A DNA stretch of 64,000 nucleotides from Planctomycetota bacterium (GTDB taxonomy: Bacteria > Planctomycetota > Planctomycetia > Pirellulales > Pirellulaceae), in assembly GCA_029259935.1 (NCBI GenBank), contig JAJDEH010000009.1:1-64000 (forward strand), written 5' to 3'. The notes beneath the pieces were generated by a model. It searched no databases, was not told the DNA's origin, and was given only the letters and a program-made list of their open reading frames with translations. Positions 27,545 through 36,339 of this stretch are shown here, piece after piece. A program made the position numbers and the translations under genes. Every line of letters starts with the position of its first letter. Position 1 is the stretch's first letter.

Positions 27545-29179
27545 CTAGAGTCGGCCTAGACCGATGAAGAAGCTGAAGATCTGTTCGTCGTCGGTAGCCT
27601 CCGACGCGACGGGGAAGGCAAAGTCGAACGCGAGCGGTGCCGGGCCCATGGCGGGGATATTCAGCCGGAAACCAAATCCCGGGGCCACGCGAACGTCGCC
27701 GCCGTTGATCTTGGTCGTTTCTTCGACCGTACCGAAGTCACAGAATACGACTCCCTTGAACATGTCGTCCGCCGTCAATGGGAAGGTATATTCCACCGAA
27801 CCCAACAAACGAACTTCGCCACCGACGGTCACGCCGCTGCTAACGGGCGAGGCTCCACGGAAATCGAAGCCGCGCAGAGTCGAAAAGCCGCCCGCGAAAT
27901 AGTTATCGTAGATAGGCGTTTGGGATCCGGAATAGCCAGCCCGGAATCCGTAGCTAAACGTATGACGGCCCGACCCATCCGGTCGCTCGAACAGCAAGTG
28001 ATAGCGACGGTAGTCGCCGTCCAAACGGGCGTAGTCAAACGATCCCAGGACGTATTGGGCACTTAGTTCGATCAAGTGTCCTTGCGTCGCGGCGAACGGA
28101 ATGTCTCGTGTGTCGTGAGTCAGGGTGAGGCCCGGCGCGAAGGCTTCGCTGTCGCCCAAGGCGGCTTCCAATTCAGGAACGCCCCGTACACGTGGATCGT
28201 GCAGGTCGATCGACTCGACCCGCATGGCGGCCGACAGGGACAAGTCGTGGGTAAGGCGATATCCCAGCGCGACGCGCCCGCCAAATCTTTGCTCGTCCCA
28301 GTCGAAGAAATTTCTGTCAAAGAAAAATCCACTGACACTCAAACTAATGGGCGTTTGAAACAGGTACGGCTCGGTAAAACTAAACAGATAACGCTGAACG
28401 ACCGTACCCGGCAATGCTTCCAGGCGGAATCCTTGGCCGGCACCGCGAAAAGCGGTTCCGTTGACGAACTCGTGAAAGCCGGTCGGAACACGAGTGATAT
28501 CGAAGTTCCGTTCGTCTAGAACGATTTGACCGGTAATGCCCGCACTGGAGTTCACGCCGACGCCAACCATGAAACGGCCGGTTCGCGCTTCTTCCACGAG
28601 TGCTTCGATGTTGGCAAAGTTTGGAGAAAGTCCCAGTTCACCGCCAATGACCTGTTCGCCCGGCAGAATCGCGCCCGGCGGAATCGTCTCTGGACCGACA
28701 AAAGGTTGCGTCCCGGGCGGATTAAATCCACCGGGGTTAACGACAGCTCCCGAGTTCCCAGGGGCATATTGTGCCGGAACGCCAGGTGCTCCTCCGCCAG
28801 CCGCTGGTGGTGGCGAGAAGGGAGGTAACTGAAACGATGTGTTCGGTTGACGTGAATAGTTGGGTGGCTGATACGTTGACGGGGACGACTGATAGTTTGG
28901 CGGAAACGATGGATTTCGCGTTCCCGACCCGCCATTTTGGCCGCGGATCTGCGCGTGCACCGGAGACGTATGGGACGCCGGCACGACTTGTGTGTCTGGG
29001 GGCGGAGTGACGTCCCGTCGGCCAATCGTCGCCTCGGGAGGCGGCGGTAAATTCCGACGAGTAGGAAATTGAGCTTGACCACCGGGCAGCCGGGGAGCTT
29101 GGCCAGCACAGCCACCTAACACCATCTGCAGGATGATGATCAGCGTCAACATTACCGGTTTTATTTTGGTGCTCTTCAC
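27545..29179 (-). CDS. BamA/Omp85-type beta-barrel lipoprotein without POTRA domains
   Basis: A 544-residue protein taken from a GTG start at 29179, which gives a lipoprotein signal (MKSTKIKPV, hydrophobic LTLIIILQMVLGGC). A TTG at 29230 or an ATG at 29152 are alternatives, and none has a strong ribosome binding site. After the lipobox Cys comes a Pro/Gly/Gln-rich spacer of about 160 residues. The C-terminal 350 residues are an Omp85 barrel: alternating strands, 'DTRDIPFAATQGHLIELSAQY', the lid-loop motif 'YFAGGFSTLRGFDFRG', and 'FKGVVFCDFGTVEE'. No POTRA domain is present. Those are encoded by the gene directly upstream, so the two probably form one split insertase. Confidence 0.8.
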   Translation of the reverse strand: MKSTKIKPVMLTLIIILQMVLGGCAGQAPRLPGGQAQFPTRRNLPPPPEATIGRRDVTPPPDTQVVPASHTSPVHAQIRGQNGGSGTRNPSFPPNYQSSPSTYQPPNYSRQPNTSFQLPPFSPPPAAGGGAPGVPAQYAPGNSGAVVNPGGFNPPGTQPFVGPETIPPGAILPGEQVIGGELGLSPNFANIEALVEEARTGRFMVGVGVNSSAGITGQIVLDERNFDITRVPTGFHEFVNGTAFRGAGQGFRLEALPGTVVQRYLFSFTEPYLFQTPISLSVSGFFFDRNFFDWDEQRFGGRVALGYRLTHDLSLSAAMRVESIDLHDPRVRGVPELEAALGDSEAFAPGLTLTHDTRDIPFAATQGHLIELSAQYVLGSFDYARLDGDYRRYHLLFERPDGSGRHTFSYGFRAGYSGSQTPIYDNYFAGGFSTLRGFDFRGASPVSSGVTVGGEVRLLGSVEYTFPLTADDMFKGVVFCDFGTVEETTKINGGDVRVAPGFGFRLNIPAMGPAPLAFDFAFPVASEATDDEQIFSFFIGLGRL

Positions 29180-29303
29180 GAGATGCCAGTTATTCTTGTC
29201 ACTTGTTTGTGGAATGTTGTTTGCGACCAACGGGAGCGAGGTATCATGCTTGAGTTTTCAAGCCCAAGGGGGTGAGCCCGCATTGGTCCGGGGCACGGCC
29301 CCA

Positions 29304-30767
29304 CTAGTTTCTTTGCCACCACGCAGGGAAACGGGGTTTCAGGAATAGGTTTAGATCGAGCAATCGGCTGGGTTCGGGACTCTGGCCGCGATACTGTGTG
29401 GTTCGGCCGCCATTTTGTTTGGCGAGACTGCCGGCCGCCTTTTGCAAATCGGGCGGAACCACCGTAAGCTCCGGAGTTACGCCCCGCGCCGGCTCGTTGA
29501 CGAACAGTTGCGAGGCAATCAGCCGCCGCTGACTAGCTCGAATTTCTCGAATGTCGATAATGTCGCCGGGCCGAAGTGAGATTCGGTTCAGCACCACGCT
29601 TTGTTTTGTATGTGGATATTCGCCCGCGATCCGAATGTTGATCCGGCCGACGCGATATTGCTCGCCTTCCGCGATACTGTAGACCAGATCGAGCCAGCCT
29701 GGCTGATCGCCCAATCGCGGGTCGGCCTTGATGTCGGCGAAAATGTGCCCTTTCGAGCCGTAAATATCCAACAGGCTATTGCGGTCCCGCTGCATCTTTT
29801 CGGCATTGAAGGTGTCGCCCGACCGCAGGACCAACTTGCTCTCAAGGTCTTCCTTCAAAAACCTCTGGTTGCCGATCACGGAAACGTTACGCACGTAATA
29901 CTGCGGACCCTCGTTGATGACAAACACCAGAGTCAGCCATTTACCGGACGGATGAAAACGCAACTCGCGGCCGATCTTGGCGTTGAAGTAGCCCAAGTTT
30001 CTGTAGTAAGCCGTCAGCCTTTGCACGTCTTCATCAACCTGCCGAAAGTCGACTTTGCCTCCGAAAAAATATTTCAGAAAGGCCGGCTTGGATTTGATTT
30101 GTGTCTTGAGCCGGCCGTTGGTGGCCAGTTTGTTGCCCTTGAAATCGACATGCCAAATGCGGAGCAACTCGTCCTCGTGCACGACGAAGATGACTCCTTC
30201 GTCACCTGGCCGATTGCCTTCGAAAACGGAAACTTGCGTTTTCGGATAGCCGTTGGCCCGGTAGTGCTCTTCAATCTTCTGGCGTGCGTCGTTGACGCGG
30301 AACGGGCTGAGCGGCTCGCCAATTTCCAGCCCGGCGTGTTTCTTCAACGTGCGATCGGTGATTTTCCGATTTCCCACAAAGTGCAGATGGCCGATGATGG
30401 GCAATTCGAATACTTGAAAGGTAATCAAAACTCCGCCAGCCGATGGCTCGGTGAAGGTTTTGACATCGCGGAACAGGCCCGACTTGATCAATTCACGAAC
30501 GTCGGCCTGGACGGTTTCCGGATCGAATCCGCGGTCCGTCCGCGTCTTCAGAAAGGAACGCACGCGACTGGTCGGAACTCGTTTGTTGCCGATCACTCGA
30601 ACTCCAGCCACCAATGCCGGAACAGGTTCCGGATTGGAACGGGGAGAAGTTAGCGAAGGACCAGGCGTTGGGATTTGTTCTTGCGCCGTGCCGTGCCGTG
30701 CGGAAAGCAAGAACGCCACGACAAGGAACATGGACAAGAGCCGGCTTGTATACCGTCTACTTTGCAT
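29304..30767 (-). CDS. POTRA-only BamA-like outer-membrane assembly protein
   Basis: A 487-residue exported protein. The ATG at 30767 has GGAG nine bases upstream and begins a signal peptide (MQSRRYTSRLLSMFLVVAFLLSARHGTAQ); the longest frame would start 59 residues earlier. Five tandem POTRA domains can be followed, each opening with a strand such as VAGVRVIGNKRV, IGHLHFVGNRKI, IWHVDFKGNKLA, VRNVSVIGNQRF and VGRINIRIAGEY. BamA also has five. The sequence then stops about 60 residues later with no barrel. The barrel is in the next gene, 124 bases downstream on the same strand. Together they should carry out outer-membrane protein insertion. Confidence 0.85.
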   Translation of the reverse strand: MQSRRYTSRLLSMFLVVAFLLSARHGTAQEQIPTPGPSLTSPRSNPEPVPALVAGVRVIGNKRVPTSRVRSFLKTRTDRGFDPETVQADVRELIKSGLFRDVKTFTEPSAGGVLITFQVFELPIIGHLHFVGNRKITDRTLKKHAGLEIGEPLSPFRVNDARQKIEEHYRANGYPKTQVSVFEGNRPGDEGVIFVVHEDELLRIWHVDFKGNKLATNGRLKTQIKSKPAFLKYFFGGKVDFRQVDEDVQRLTAYYRNLGYFNAKIGRELRFHPSGKWLTLVFVINEGPQYYVRNVSVIGNQRFLKEDLESKLVLRSGDTFNAEKMQRDRNSLLDIYGSKGHIFADIKADPRLGDQPGWLDLVYSIAEGEQYRVGRINIRIAGEYPHTKQSVVLNRISLRPGDIIDIREIRASQRRLIASQLFVNEPARGVTPELTVVPPDLQKAAGSLAKQNGGRTTQYRGQSPEPSRLLDLNLFLKPRFPAWWQRN

Positions 30768-31016
30768 CAGTTTAAACTCCGGCCATCCAGCGAAATTACT
30801 TGAGGAGAACACTCTTGGGACGGGCAGCGGCAGACAAGATCGTGATAACGCCAACAGACTAGACAAGCCTTGTACTAACCGTGAGTCGTACAAAGGGTGC
30901 GTAGAAATACAGTAACGGCCGCCCAGTGGCAAGGTGAATTCCATGTGTCGCTTCCTTGCGATCTATCGCTTCGTGATAGTAGCTTCGTGCTGTCCCACTT
31001 TGAATGCAGCCGCTGG

Positions 31017-31748
31017 CTACCTTTCAAAGCGACGCCAACTCCCCTCGATAAGACGTTGGTGCGGAAGATATCTCGACTTGTACGCCATGTGCGAACACTC
31101 GGCGATATACAAACCCAGATATAGGTGCTTACGGTCCCACGCCTGGCAGAGTTCAATTTGCTTCAAGATCGAATATGTCCCGGGGCTAAGATGACTAAAT
31201 TGCGGATCGAAATAACAATAAACTGCTGAAATACTCGATTCCCCTTGATCGCAGACCGCTACCGCCACGAGTTGCTGGCAAACACGATAGCGAATTTCAA
31301 AGCTGTCGCAGCAAGATTGCGCCAGGAACGATTCGTAGTTGCCCATGTCGATGTCGTTCCCCGTTTTGTCCAACCCGCGTCCGCGCCGGTGCGCGTTGTA
31401 AAGGTCGACTCGTGGTTGGTCGACAATCACATCGCCCAGTTCCACGGTGAACTCGCGGTCGCCCCGCCGATGGACGCGCTGTTGAGTGCGGCTGGGAATG
31501 AAGTCGTCCACTTCAAGTCGCAGTGGTTGGCACGAACTGCAACTGGGGCATTGGGTCCGGTACAGAAAAGGGCCGCTGCGCCGATCGCCTTGCTGGAGAC
31601 ACGCGTCGAATCGCGAACGGGACAATCTTGTGGTGGGCAGTCGCAACGGCATGCGCGCCGTCCGCTCGGGCAGATAAGGACACTGCTCCTGCTCGTCGTG
31701 GACAAGTACTTCGACGATGTCGTCCGAACTAGAATCGGGATGAGACAT
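31017..31748 (-). CDS. bpt: N-end-rule aminoacyl-tRNA-protein transferase (Bpt/Ate1 family)
   Basis: A 243-residue enzyme. The N-terminal region has 'GPFLYRTQCPSCSSCQPLRLEVDDF', the Cys-rich ATE N-terminal motif, followed by 'RRGDREFTV'. The C-terminal GNAT-like half has 'VAVAVCDQGESSISAVYCYFDPQFSHLSPGTYSILKQIELCQAWDRKHLYLGLYIAECSHMAYKSRY', which is strongly conserved in the family. These enzymes attach Leu (Bpt) or Arg (Ate1) to N-terminal Asp/Glu of proteins to mark them for ClpAP. Which amino acid is transferred cannot be told. The ATG at 31748 is chosen; a TTG at 31760 is possible. It lies 112 bases after dnaB. Confidence 0.85.
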   Translation of the reverse strand: MSHPDSSSDDIVEVLVHDEQEQCPYLPERTARMPLRLPTTRLSRSRFDACLQQGDRRSGPFLYRTQCPSCSSCQPLRLEVDDFIPSRTQQRVHRRGDREFTVELGDVIVDQPRVDLYNAHRRGRGLDKTGNDIDMGNYESFLAQSCCDSFEIRYRVCQQLVAVAVCDQGESSISAVYCYFDPQFSHLSPGTYSILKQIELCQAWDRKHLYLGLYIAECSHMAYKSRYLPHQRLIEGSWRRFER

Positions 31749-31860
31749 GGCCCTTGCCAATCATGTTCCACTCTTGATAAGCAATGATAGAGGAGATGCC
31801 AAGGAAAATCGGGTTTTCCGCTTGCTGTCAAACATCCTGATCAGACTTGATGGCGACCAT

Positions 31861-33300
31861 TCAAAATCGCTCGGAGTTCGACGTCGAATTGTAATCGTCG
31901 AACTCGGAGAGCCGATCCGGGGCGCGGTTTTCAAAACGCGTGTACTCTTTCCTCCACAATAAGTCGACTTTATCGACAGGCCCATTTCGTTGCTTGGCGA
32001 TATGGATCTCCGCCTCGCCGGCCACCTCGTCGCGTTCATCGCCGCGACGAAAGTACTCTTCGCGGTGGATGAACATTACCACGTCGGCGTCCTGTTCGAT
32101 CGCGCCTGATTCGCGCAAATGGCTGAGCCGTGGAACATGGTCGCGATTATCTTCCGCTTGCCGATTTAGTTGGGCCAAACAGAGTACGGGAACTTTCATT
32201 TCGCGGGCAAGCCCTTTAAGGCGTCGGGCGATCTTGGCCACTTGCTCTTGGCGGGGATCCTTTGGATTGTCGGGCTCAAGCAATTGCAGGTAGTCGATCA
32301 CAATCAAGCCAAGTCGCTCTTCCCGGCGGCGAATTCGCCGCGAAGCGGCCGCGATTTCCGTGACGGTGCGGCTCGGCGTATCGTCCACGAACAGTTTCGC
32401 TTCGCTGATTTCTCCCGCCGTCCTCACCAGTTCGCGGCGCTCATCGTTTGAAATCGAACCATTACGCAGCCGATGCCCATTCACTTTCGCCCGCGAACAC
32501 AACAAACGCTCGGCTAACTCGATGGCACCCATTTCCAAACTGACAAAAAGTACGGGCACCTCCATCTCGATCGAAACATGTTCGGCGATATTCATCGCCA
32601 GCGCGGTTTTCCCCATGCCGGGTCGCGCCGCCAAGATGATCAATTCCGATTCATGAAGTCCGCTGGTGATGGCGTCTAGTTCCGTGAAGCCCGTTTCGAC
32701 GCTGCTGGCCGTTTGTTCGCCGCGCATTCTGGCATCCAATCGATCCATGGCGTCGTGCAACACGTCGCGAATCTCCGCGACTTGGTTGTCGCCTCGTCCA
32801 TCCGTGATACCGAAAATGCGTTGTTCGGCGTTACTTAACGACTCGCGCGCCCCGCGTTCCTCGTCGTAAGCCTCGCGAAGGATATCGGTGGTAGCTTCGA
32901 TCAGCGAACGGTAAAGCGCCTTTTCACGAACAATATTGGCGTAATAGACGGCATGCGCCGCATTGGGAACGGAATTAAATACCTTACCGAGGAACGGAGC
33001 TCCGCCGATCGTTTCATAATCGCCCGACGACTTCAGTTGCTCGACCAGCAGAGTAAAGTCAATTTTTCGCCCTGAATCATGCATCGCAAGCAAATGCTCG
33101 TACAGCTTGCGATTGGCGTCGTCGTAGAAGTCTTCCGCGCGAAGCACGAGTGCCACGTCGTCACAGACATCGGGCAGCAGCAGGATACTACCCAGCGTAC
33201 AGAGTTCGGCCTCCAGGCTGATCGGCGGCTGGCGGTCGAGGATTTCCGAAGTGACCTTGACGGGACGCGATGACGATTCGTCCCAGAGTGTTTTCGACAT
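31861..33300 (-). CDS. dnaB: Replicative DNA helicase
   Basis: A 479-residue hexameric helicase of the replisome. The N-terminal domain starts 'QPPISLEAELCTLGSILLLPDVCDDVALVLRAEDFYDDANRKLY'. The RecA-like C-terminal domain has 'GLHESELIILAARPGMGKTALAMNIAEH' (Walker A), 'VLFVSLEMGAIELAERLLCSRA', 'LGLIVIDYLQLL' (Walker B) and 'VLCLAQLNRQAEDN...HLRESGAIEQDADVVMFIHR' (motifs H4/arginine finger region). It is complete and of usual length, with GAGGAAG just upstream of the ATG. The C-terminal end is a short polar tail. Confidence 0.97.
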   Translation of the reverse strand: MSKTLWDESSSRPVKVTSEILDRQPPISLEAELCTLGSILLLPDVCDDVALVLRAEDFYDDANRKLYEHLLAMHDSGRKIDFTLLVEQLKSSGDYETIGGAPFLGKVFNSVPNAAHAVYYANIVREKALYRSLIEATTDILREAYDEERGARESLSNAEQRIFGITDGRGDNQVAEIRDVLHDAMDRLDARMRGEQTASSVETGFTELDAITSGLHESELIILAARPGMGKTALAMNIAEHVSIEMEVPVLFVSLEMGAIELAERLLCSRAKVNGHRLRNGSISNDERRELVRTAGEISEAKLFVDDTPSRTVTEIAAASRRIRRREERLGLIVIDYLQLLEPDNPKDPRQEQVAKIARRLKGLAREMKVPVLCLAQLNRQAEDNRDHVPRLSHLRESGAIEQDADVVMFIHREEYFRRGDERDEVAGEAEIHIAKQRNGPVDKVDLLWRKEYTRFENRAPDRLSEFDDYNSTSNSERF

Positions 33301-33493
33301 TCGACTTCCTCCTTGAGAGAAGCGAACCGCGCCGCGGCCTCTAGCGGCGGCGTATGAAACGGTGTTCGCTCACTTACAGTTATAGCAAGGCGCGTCCGGC
33401 ATGTCGCAGGGTGGAGGGCTCGCGAAAATGGGGCGAATGCGGTAAATCCGGCACATTGCCGACGTTCCGCGAAATGACCCGATCAGGCCGGAA

Positions 33494-33514
33494 GGGATTC
33501 AGAAAATTTACCCC
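33494..33514. repeat. Direct repeat flanking the IS element (left copy)
   Basis: A 21-base sequence, GGG + ATTCAGAAAATTTA + CCCC, is repeated exactly at 34945-34965 on the other side of the element. It is read as a target-site duplication; its exact length depends on whether the C/G bases at the boundary belong to the element (16 to 21 bases). Confidence 0.75.
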
Positions 33515-34944
33515 CATTCGCACGAAGTTAAGGATTTGCATACTCCAGCAGGCCAGGATTTTCGAGTTGCTGGAAGGTGCTTGCAATCTTTCGTTTGTTC
33601 CGTCGAGCCGTGGATTTCAAGGTTTGGGCCATGGTGTTGAGCGTTTGGCGAAGCTGGTCCGCGGAGTGCCATGTTATGGCGATCAACAGTGCGAAGCGGG
33701 CGATGGTGTCGGTCAGCTTTTTTAGGCTGTAACGATGTTGGCTCCAATAAGGCAGCAGCAACCAATGCGTCATGATCGCCACCACCAGTCGAGCCCAAAA
33801 CCGCGTCATTTGACGGTGCACGTCGGTTCCCGACATGTCATCGATGCAGCCTTGTGATTTCCATCGTTTGAACAGCAGTTCGATTTGCCAACGAGCGCGA
33901 TACAAGACGCGTACTTCGTCGATCGAAAGAAGGGAGGCGGGTGCATTCGTCACTAGCATCGCCCAATCACAATACGCCAGCCGCGCGGCCGACACCGTGC
34001 GTCCCTTTTTGCGAGCCTTCTCACGCTGTTTTTGTCGTCGCCGTTGAGCATATTCGGGTGGCAAACGCCAAGCCACGAGCCGACAGCTTACTTGGCGTTC
34101 CGCTCCGATGCGCACGGCAGCATCGACGAGAGGTCCTTTTCGTTGAAGCCACTTCAACAAATCCAACCTCTCACCCTGAACATCATAAACGTTGGTGCCA
34201 AACAGCATCGGAGAGAGCCAGTACGCTTTTTCCTGTTCGTATAGCTCAAAGACTCGAGTGTCGAAGTAACCCAAGTCGGCAATTCGCAACGAGCCCTTCT
34301 TGGGCAGGGATTGTTGCAGCGAGGTCTTCCTGTCTGGGGATTTGCCTTCTTCCAAGCGAATGCAATCCAGAGCGCCTGTTTGCAGGCTCCATTGTACTTG
34401 CAACTTCACAGCCGCTTTCCCTCCGCCATGGCTTCCTCCACAGCCCGGAAACGTGGCCGCCAACTCCGAGGGCAGCGAAATGGTCGTGCTATCCAGCAAC
34501 AACACATCTGAAAAACGCCCCAAAACCGCAGCGGCTTTTCCATCTGCTTGCACCAAGTATCCGGTCGCTTTCAGGAACAAACCCTTCATGAAGTCCACCA
34601 ACCGCTCGGTAAATCGCTGGCCGATGGCCTGTTCCGTCACGTTCACATTTAAAGTGCCAGCCATCTGAGCCAACTCTTCATCCGAGGCATGAGGATTCTG
34701 CAGAAATCCAAACAGAAACGTCTGCGCGAGCGTCAACGCGGAGAACTTTCGCTGTCGCTGGATTACCTCCACTTCCGCGCCTACCTCCTCTGCGCAATTC
34801 CCGCACAACTCCTGTAAAGCCTCAACGACATTCTCTACAATGCTCATGGGAAGCTCCTTCTTCCAACGCGATAGATGTAACTCACGCGTATTGAAGGACT
34901 TCCCACTTATTACACAAATACCAATTCCTTAACTTCGTGCGAAT
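33515..34944 (-). mobile_element. Complete IS4-family-type insertion sequence
   Basis: An element of about 1.43 kb with terminal inverted repeats: both ends read ATTCGCACGAAGTTAAGGA inward (left 33516-33534, right 34944 backwards), matching at 22 of the first 24 bases. Outer C/G bases could lengthen the repeat by up to three. It carries one transposase gene, whose stop codon lies within the left repeat. Flanking direct repeats are intact, so the insertion is probably recent and the element may be active. It is inserted between dnaB and a response-regulator gene, breaking no recognisable gene. Confidence 0.88.
33528..34847 (-). CDS. IS4-family DDE transposase
   Basis: A 439-residue transposase. 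The DDE residues can be placed in 'DVLLLDSTTISLP' (first Asp), 'LRIADLGYFD' (second Asp) and 'YRARWQIELLFKRWKS', which matches the IS4 Y-(2)-R-(3)-E-(6)-K signature with the catalytic Glu. The N-terminal part is helical and the C-terminus is basic ('TLKSTARRNKRKIAS'). AAGGAG sits seven bases upstream of the ATG at 34847. It is full length with no frameshift. Confidence 0.93.
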   Translation of the reverse strand: MSIVENVVEALQELCGNCAEEVGAEVEVIQRQRKFSALTLAQTFLFGFLQNPHASDEELAQMAGTLNVNVTEQAIGQRFTERLVDFMKGLFLKATGYLVQADGKAAAVLGRFSDVLLLDSTTISLPSELAATFPGCGGSHGGGKAAVKLQVQWSLQTGALDCIRLEEGKSPDRKTSLQQSLPKKGSLRIADLGYFDTRVFELYEQEKAYWLSPMLFGTNVYDVQGERLDLLKWLQRKGPLVDAAVRIGAERQVSCRLVAWRLPPEYAQRRRQKQREKARKKGRTVSAARLAYCDWAMLVTNAPASLLSIDEVRVLYRARWQIELLFKRWKSQGCIDDMSGTDVHRQMTRFWARLVVAIMTHWLLLPYWSQHRYSLKKLTDTIARFALLIAITWHSADQLRQTLNTMAQTLKSTARRNKRKIASTFQQLENPGLLEYANP

Positions 34945-34965
34945 GGGATTCAGAAAATTTACCCC
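34945..34965. repeat. Direct repeat flanking the IS element (right copy)
   Basis: The exact right-hand copy of the repeat at 33494-33514. See the finding on its unusual length. Confidence 0.75.
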
Positions 34966-35012
34966 TACGCCCAGCGGATTGCAGCCATGCCCTTCCAACG
35001 CATGATCGAGCT

Positions 35013-35987
35013 TTAGGTCACTATTGGCGGGCCGCTTTGGTTAGACGCCCATGCCGCCAATGTCGGCCCCACGGCTTGACAAGTCCGCCTGTCGTGCAGA
35101 TAGGCTTGATCCCTACCCGCCGCCTTCGCCGCATAGAGTGCGTTGTCTGCCCGCTCGATCAGGCTGGCTGCATCATCTTCCGCCATGAATTCGGCGACGC
35201 CCATGCTGGCGGTCATTTCCATAACAGCACCCTCAAAGGAAAACGAACTTTGGCGAATTTCCGCCAAGATGTGGGCTGCTTCGGTCGCGGCTTGATCAAG
35301 ACCTTTAGCAGGGCACAAGATGGCGAATTCCTCGCCACCAAAACGCGCGGCGAGATCCGCGTGGCCAATCGCGCCGCTAATCAGCTGGGCCAGCCGCGAA
35401 AGAACATAGTCGCCAGTCCGGTGACCGTGCATGTCGTTCACGCGCTTGAAGCGGTCGACGTCCAGTAACAACAGCGAGAACTGCTGCTGAGTGCTTTTCC
35501 AGTCACTGATCAATCGAGACAGGCGCCCTTCAAAGGCGTGCCGATTCGAGAGGTTGGTCAGGGCATCGGTTCGTGCCTGGGCTTTATAGTGTGTGATGTG
35601 GCTATGCCTCGTCATGGCAAATCGAATCGTGCGCACCAGCATTTGGCCCGCCACGAGATCTTTGGAAACGTAGTCTTGGGCACCACACTCAATCGCCTGG
35701 ATGCCAATCTCGTCGTCATCAATTCCGGTCACGACGACGACCGGGACGCTGGGAAACGACGTCCGAATCCGCAGCACCGTGTCAAACCCCTGGCTGTCCG
35801 GCAGTCCCAGATCCAACAAGACAATGTCGACGGGCCGATCCGCGAGATAGCTGACCGCGTCCGCGGCGGTCGTCACGTGCTGTACATTCAGAGCGTCCCC
35901 GCTGTATCCCATCAGCAACTGGCTAATGAGAAACGCATCTTGGTCGCGGTCTTCGACCAGAAGTACGGTTTTCTTCTTGCAAGCCAT
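35013..35987 (-). CDS. Response regulator with GGDEF (diguanylate cyclase) output
   Basis: A 324-residue protein. A receiver domain occupies residues 1-125: acidic pocket 'LLVEDRDQD', phospho-acceptor Asp59 in 'DIVLLDLGLPDSQGFD', 'VVVVTG', and Lys109 in 'DYVSKDL'. After a short helix, the GGDEF domain spans about 140-300, with 'RTDALTNLSNRHAFEGRL', 'LLLLDVDRFKRVNDMHGHRTGDYVL' and the active-site GGEEF at 217-221. The residues before GGEEF (GHADLAARF) do not form the RxxD inhibitory site, so product feedback through that site is unlikely. It should make cyclic di-GMP when phosphorylated. No partner kinase gene is adjacent. Confidence 0.92.
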   Translation of the reverse strand: MACKKKTVLLVEDRDQDAFLISQLLMGYSGDALNVQHVTTAADAVSYLADRPVDIVLLDLGLPDSQGFDTVLRIRTSFPSVPVVVVTGIDDDEIGIQAIECGAQDYVSKDLVAGQMLVRTIRFAMTRHSHITHYKAQARTDALTNLSNRHAFEGRLSRLISDWKSTQQQFSLLLLDVDRFKRVNDMHGHRTGDYVLSRLAQLISGAIGHADLAARFGGEEFAILCPAKGLDQAATEAAHILAEIRQSSFSFEGAVMEMTASMGVAEFMAEDDAASLIERADNALYAAKAAGRDQAYLHDRRTCQAVGPTLAAWASNQSGPPIVT

Positions 35988-36339
35988 TTATACGCATACC
36001 GCCTCCTGCCCCAGACAAACTTCCTACATGAAGTCTAGTTCACTACTGACGGGTAGTCTTGGGTTCTTGCTGGAGGGGCTCGTGGCAACGCAGCCGCATT
36101 CGATATGTCTAGCCGCGCCAATTTTGTCAGGCAGGATGGGGGGGTGATCTTGAACTGCTCGGCAAACTCAAGCCTTTTTTGATTTTTCCGAAGGCGTGGT
36201 CAAAGCTGGATTGGTTTCCAAAGCGGCAGATTGTTCGTGGACGCGATGGCAATGACACCGATATTTTTATTGCGACTCACCGGCGAACTAGATACATTAG
36301 CAAGTCTTGATATGTTGTTTCGCCGCAAGGATTTCCACG
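35988..36339. other. Intergenic region between divergent genes
   Basis: About 350 bases separate the GGDEF regulator (minus) from a DUF1501 gene (plus). Both promoters must lie here, but I see no convincing -35/-10 pair, operator or hairpin. Confidence 0.4.

Noticed and set aside
29601..30653. Plus-strand frame of 350 codons
   Set aside because: Antisense of the POTRA gene; no ribosome binding site or domain.
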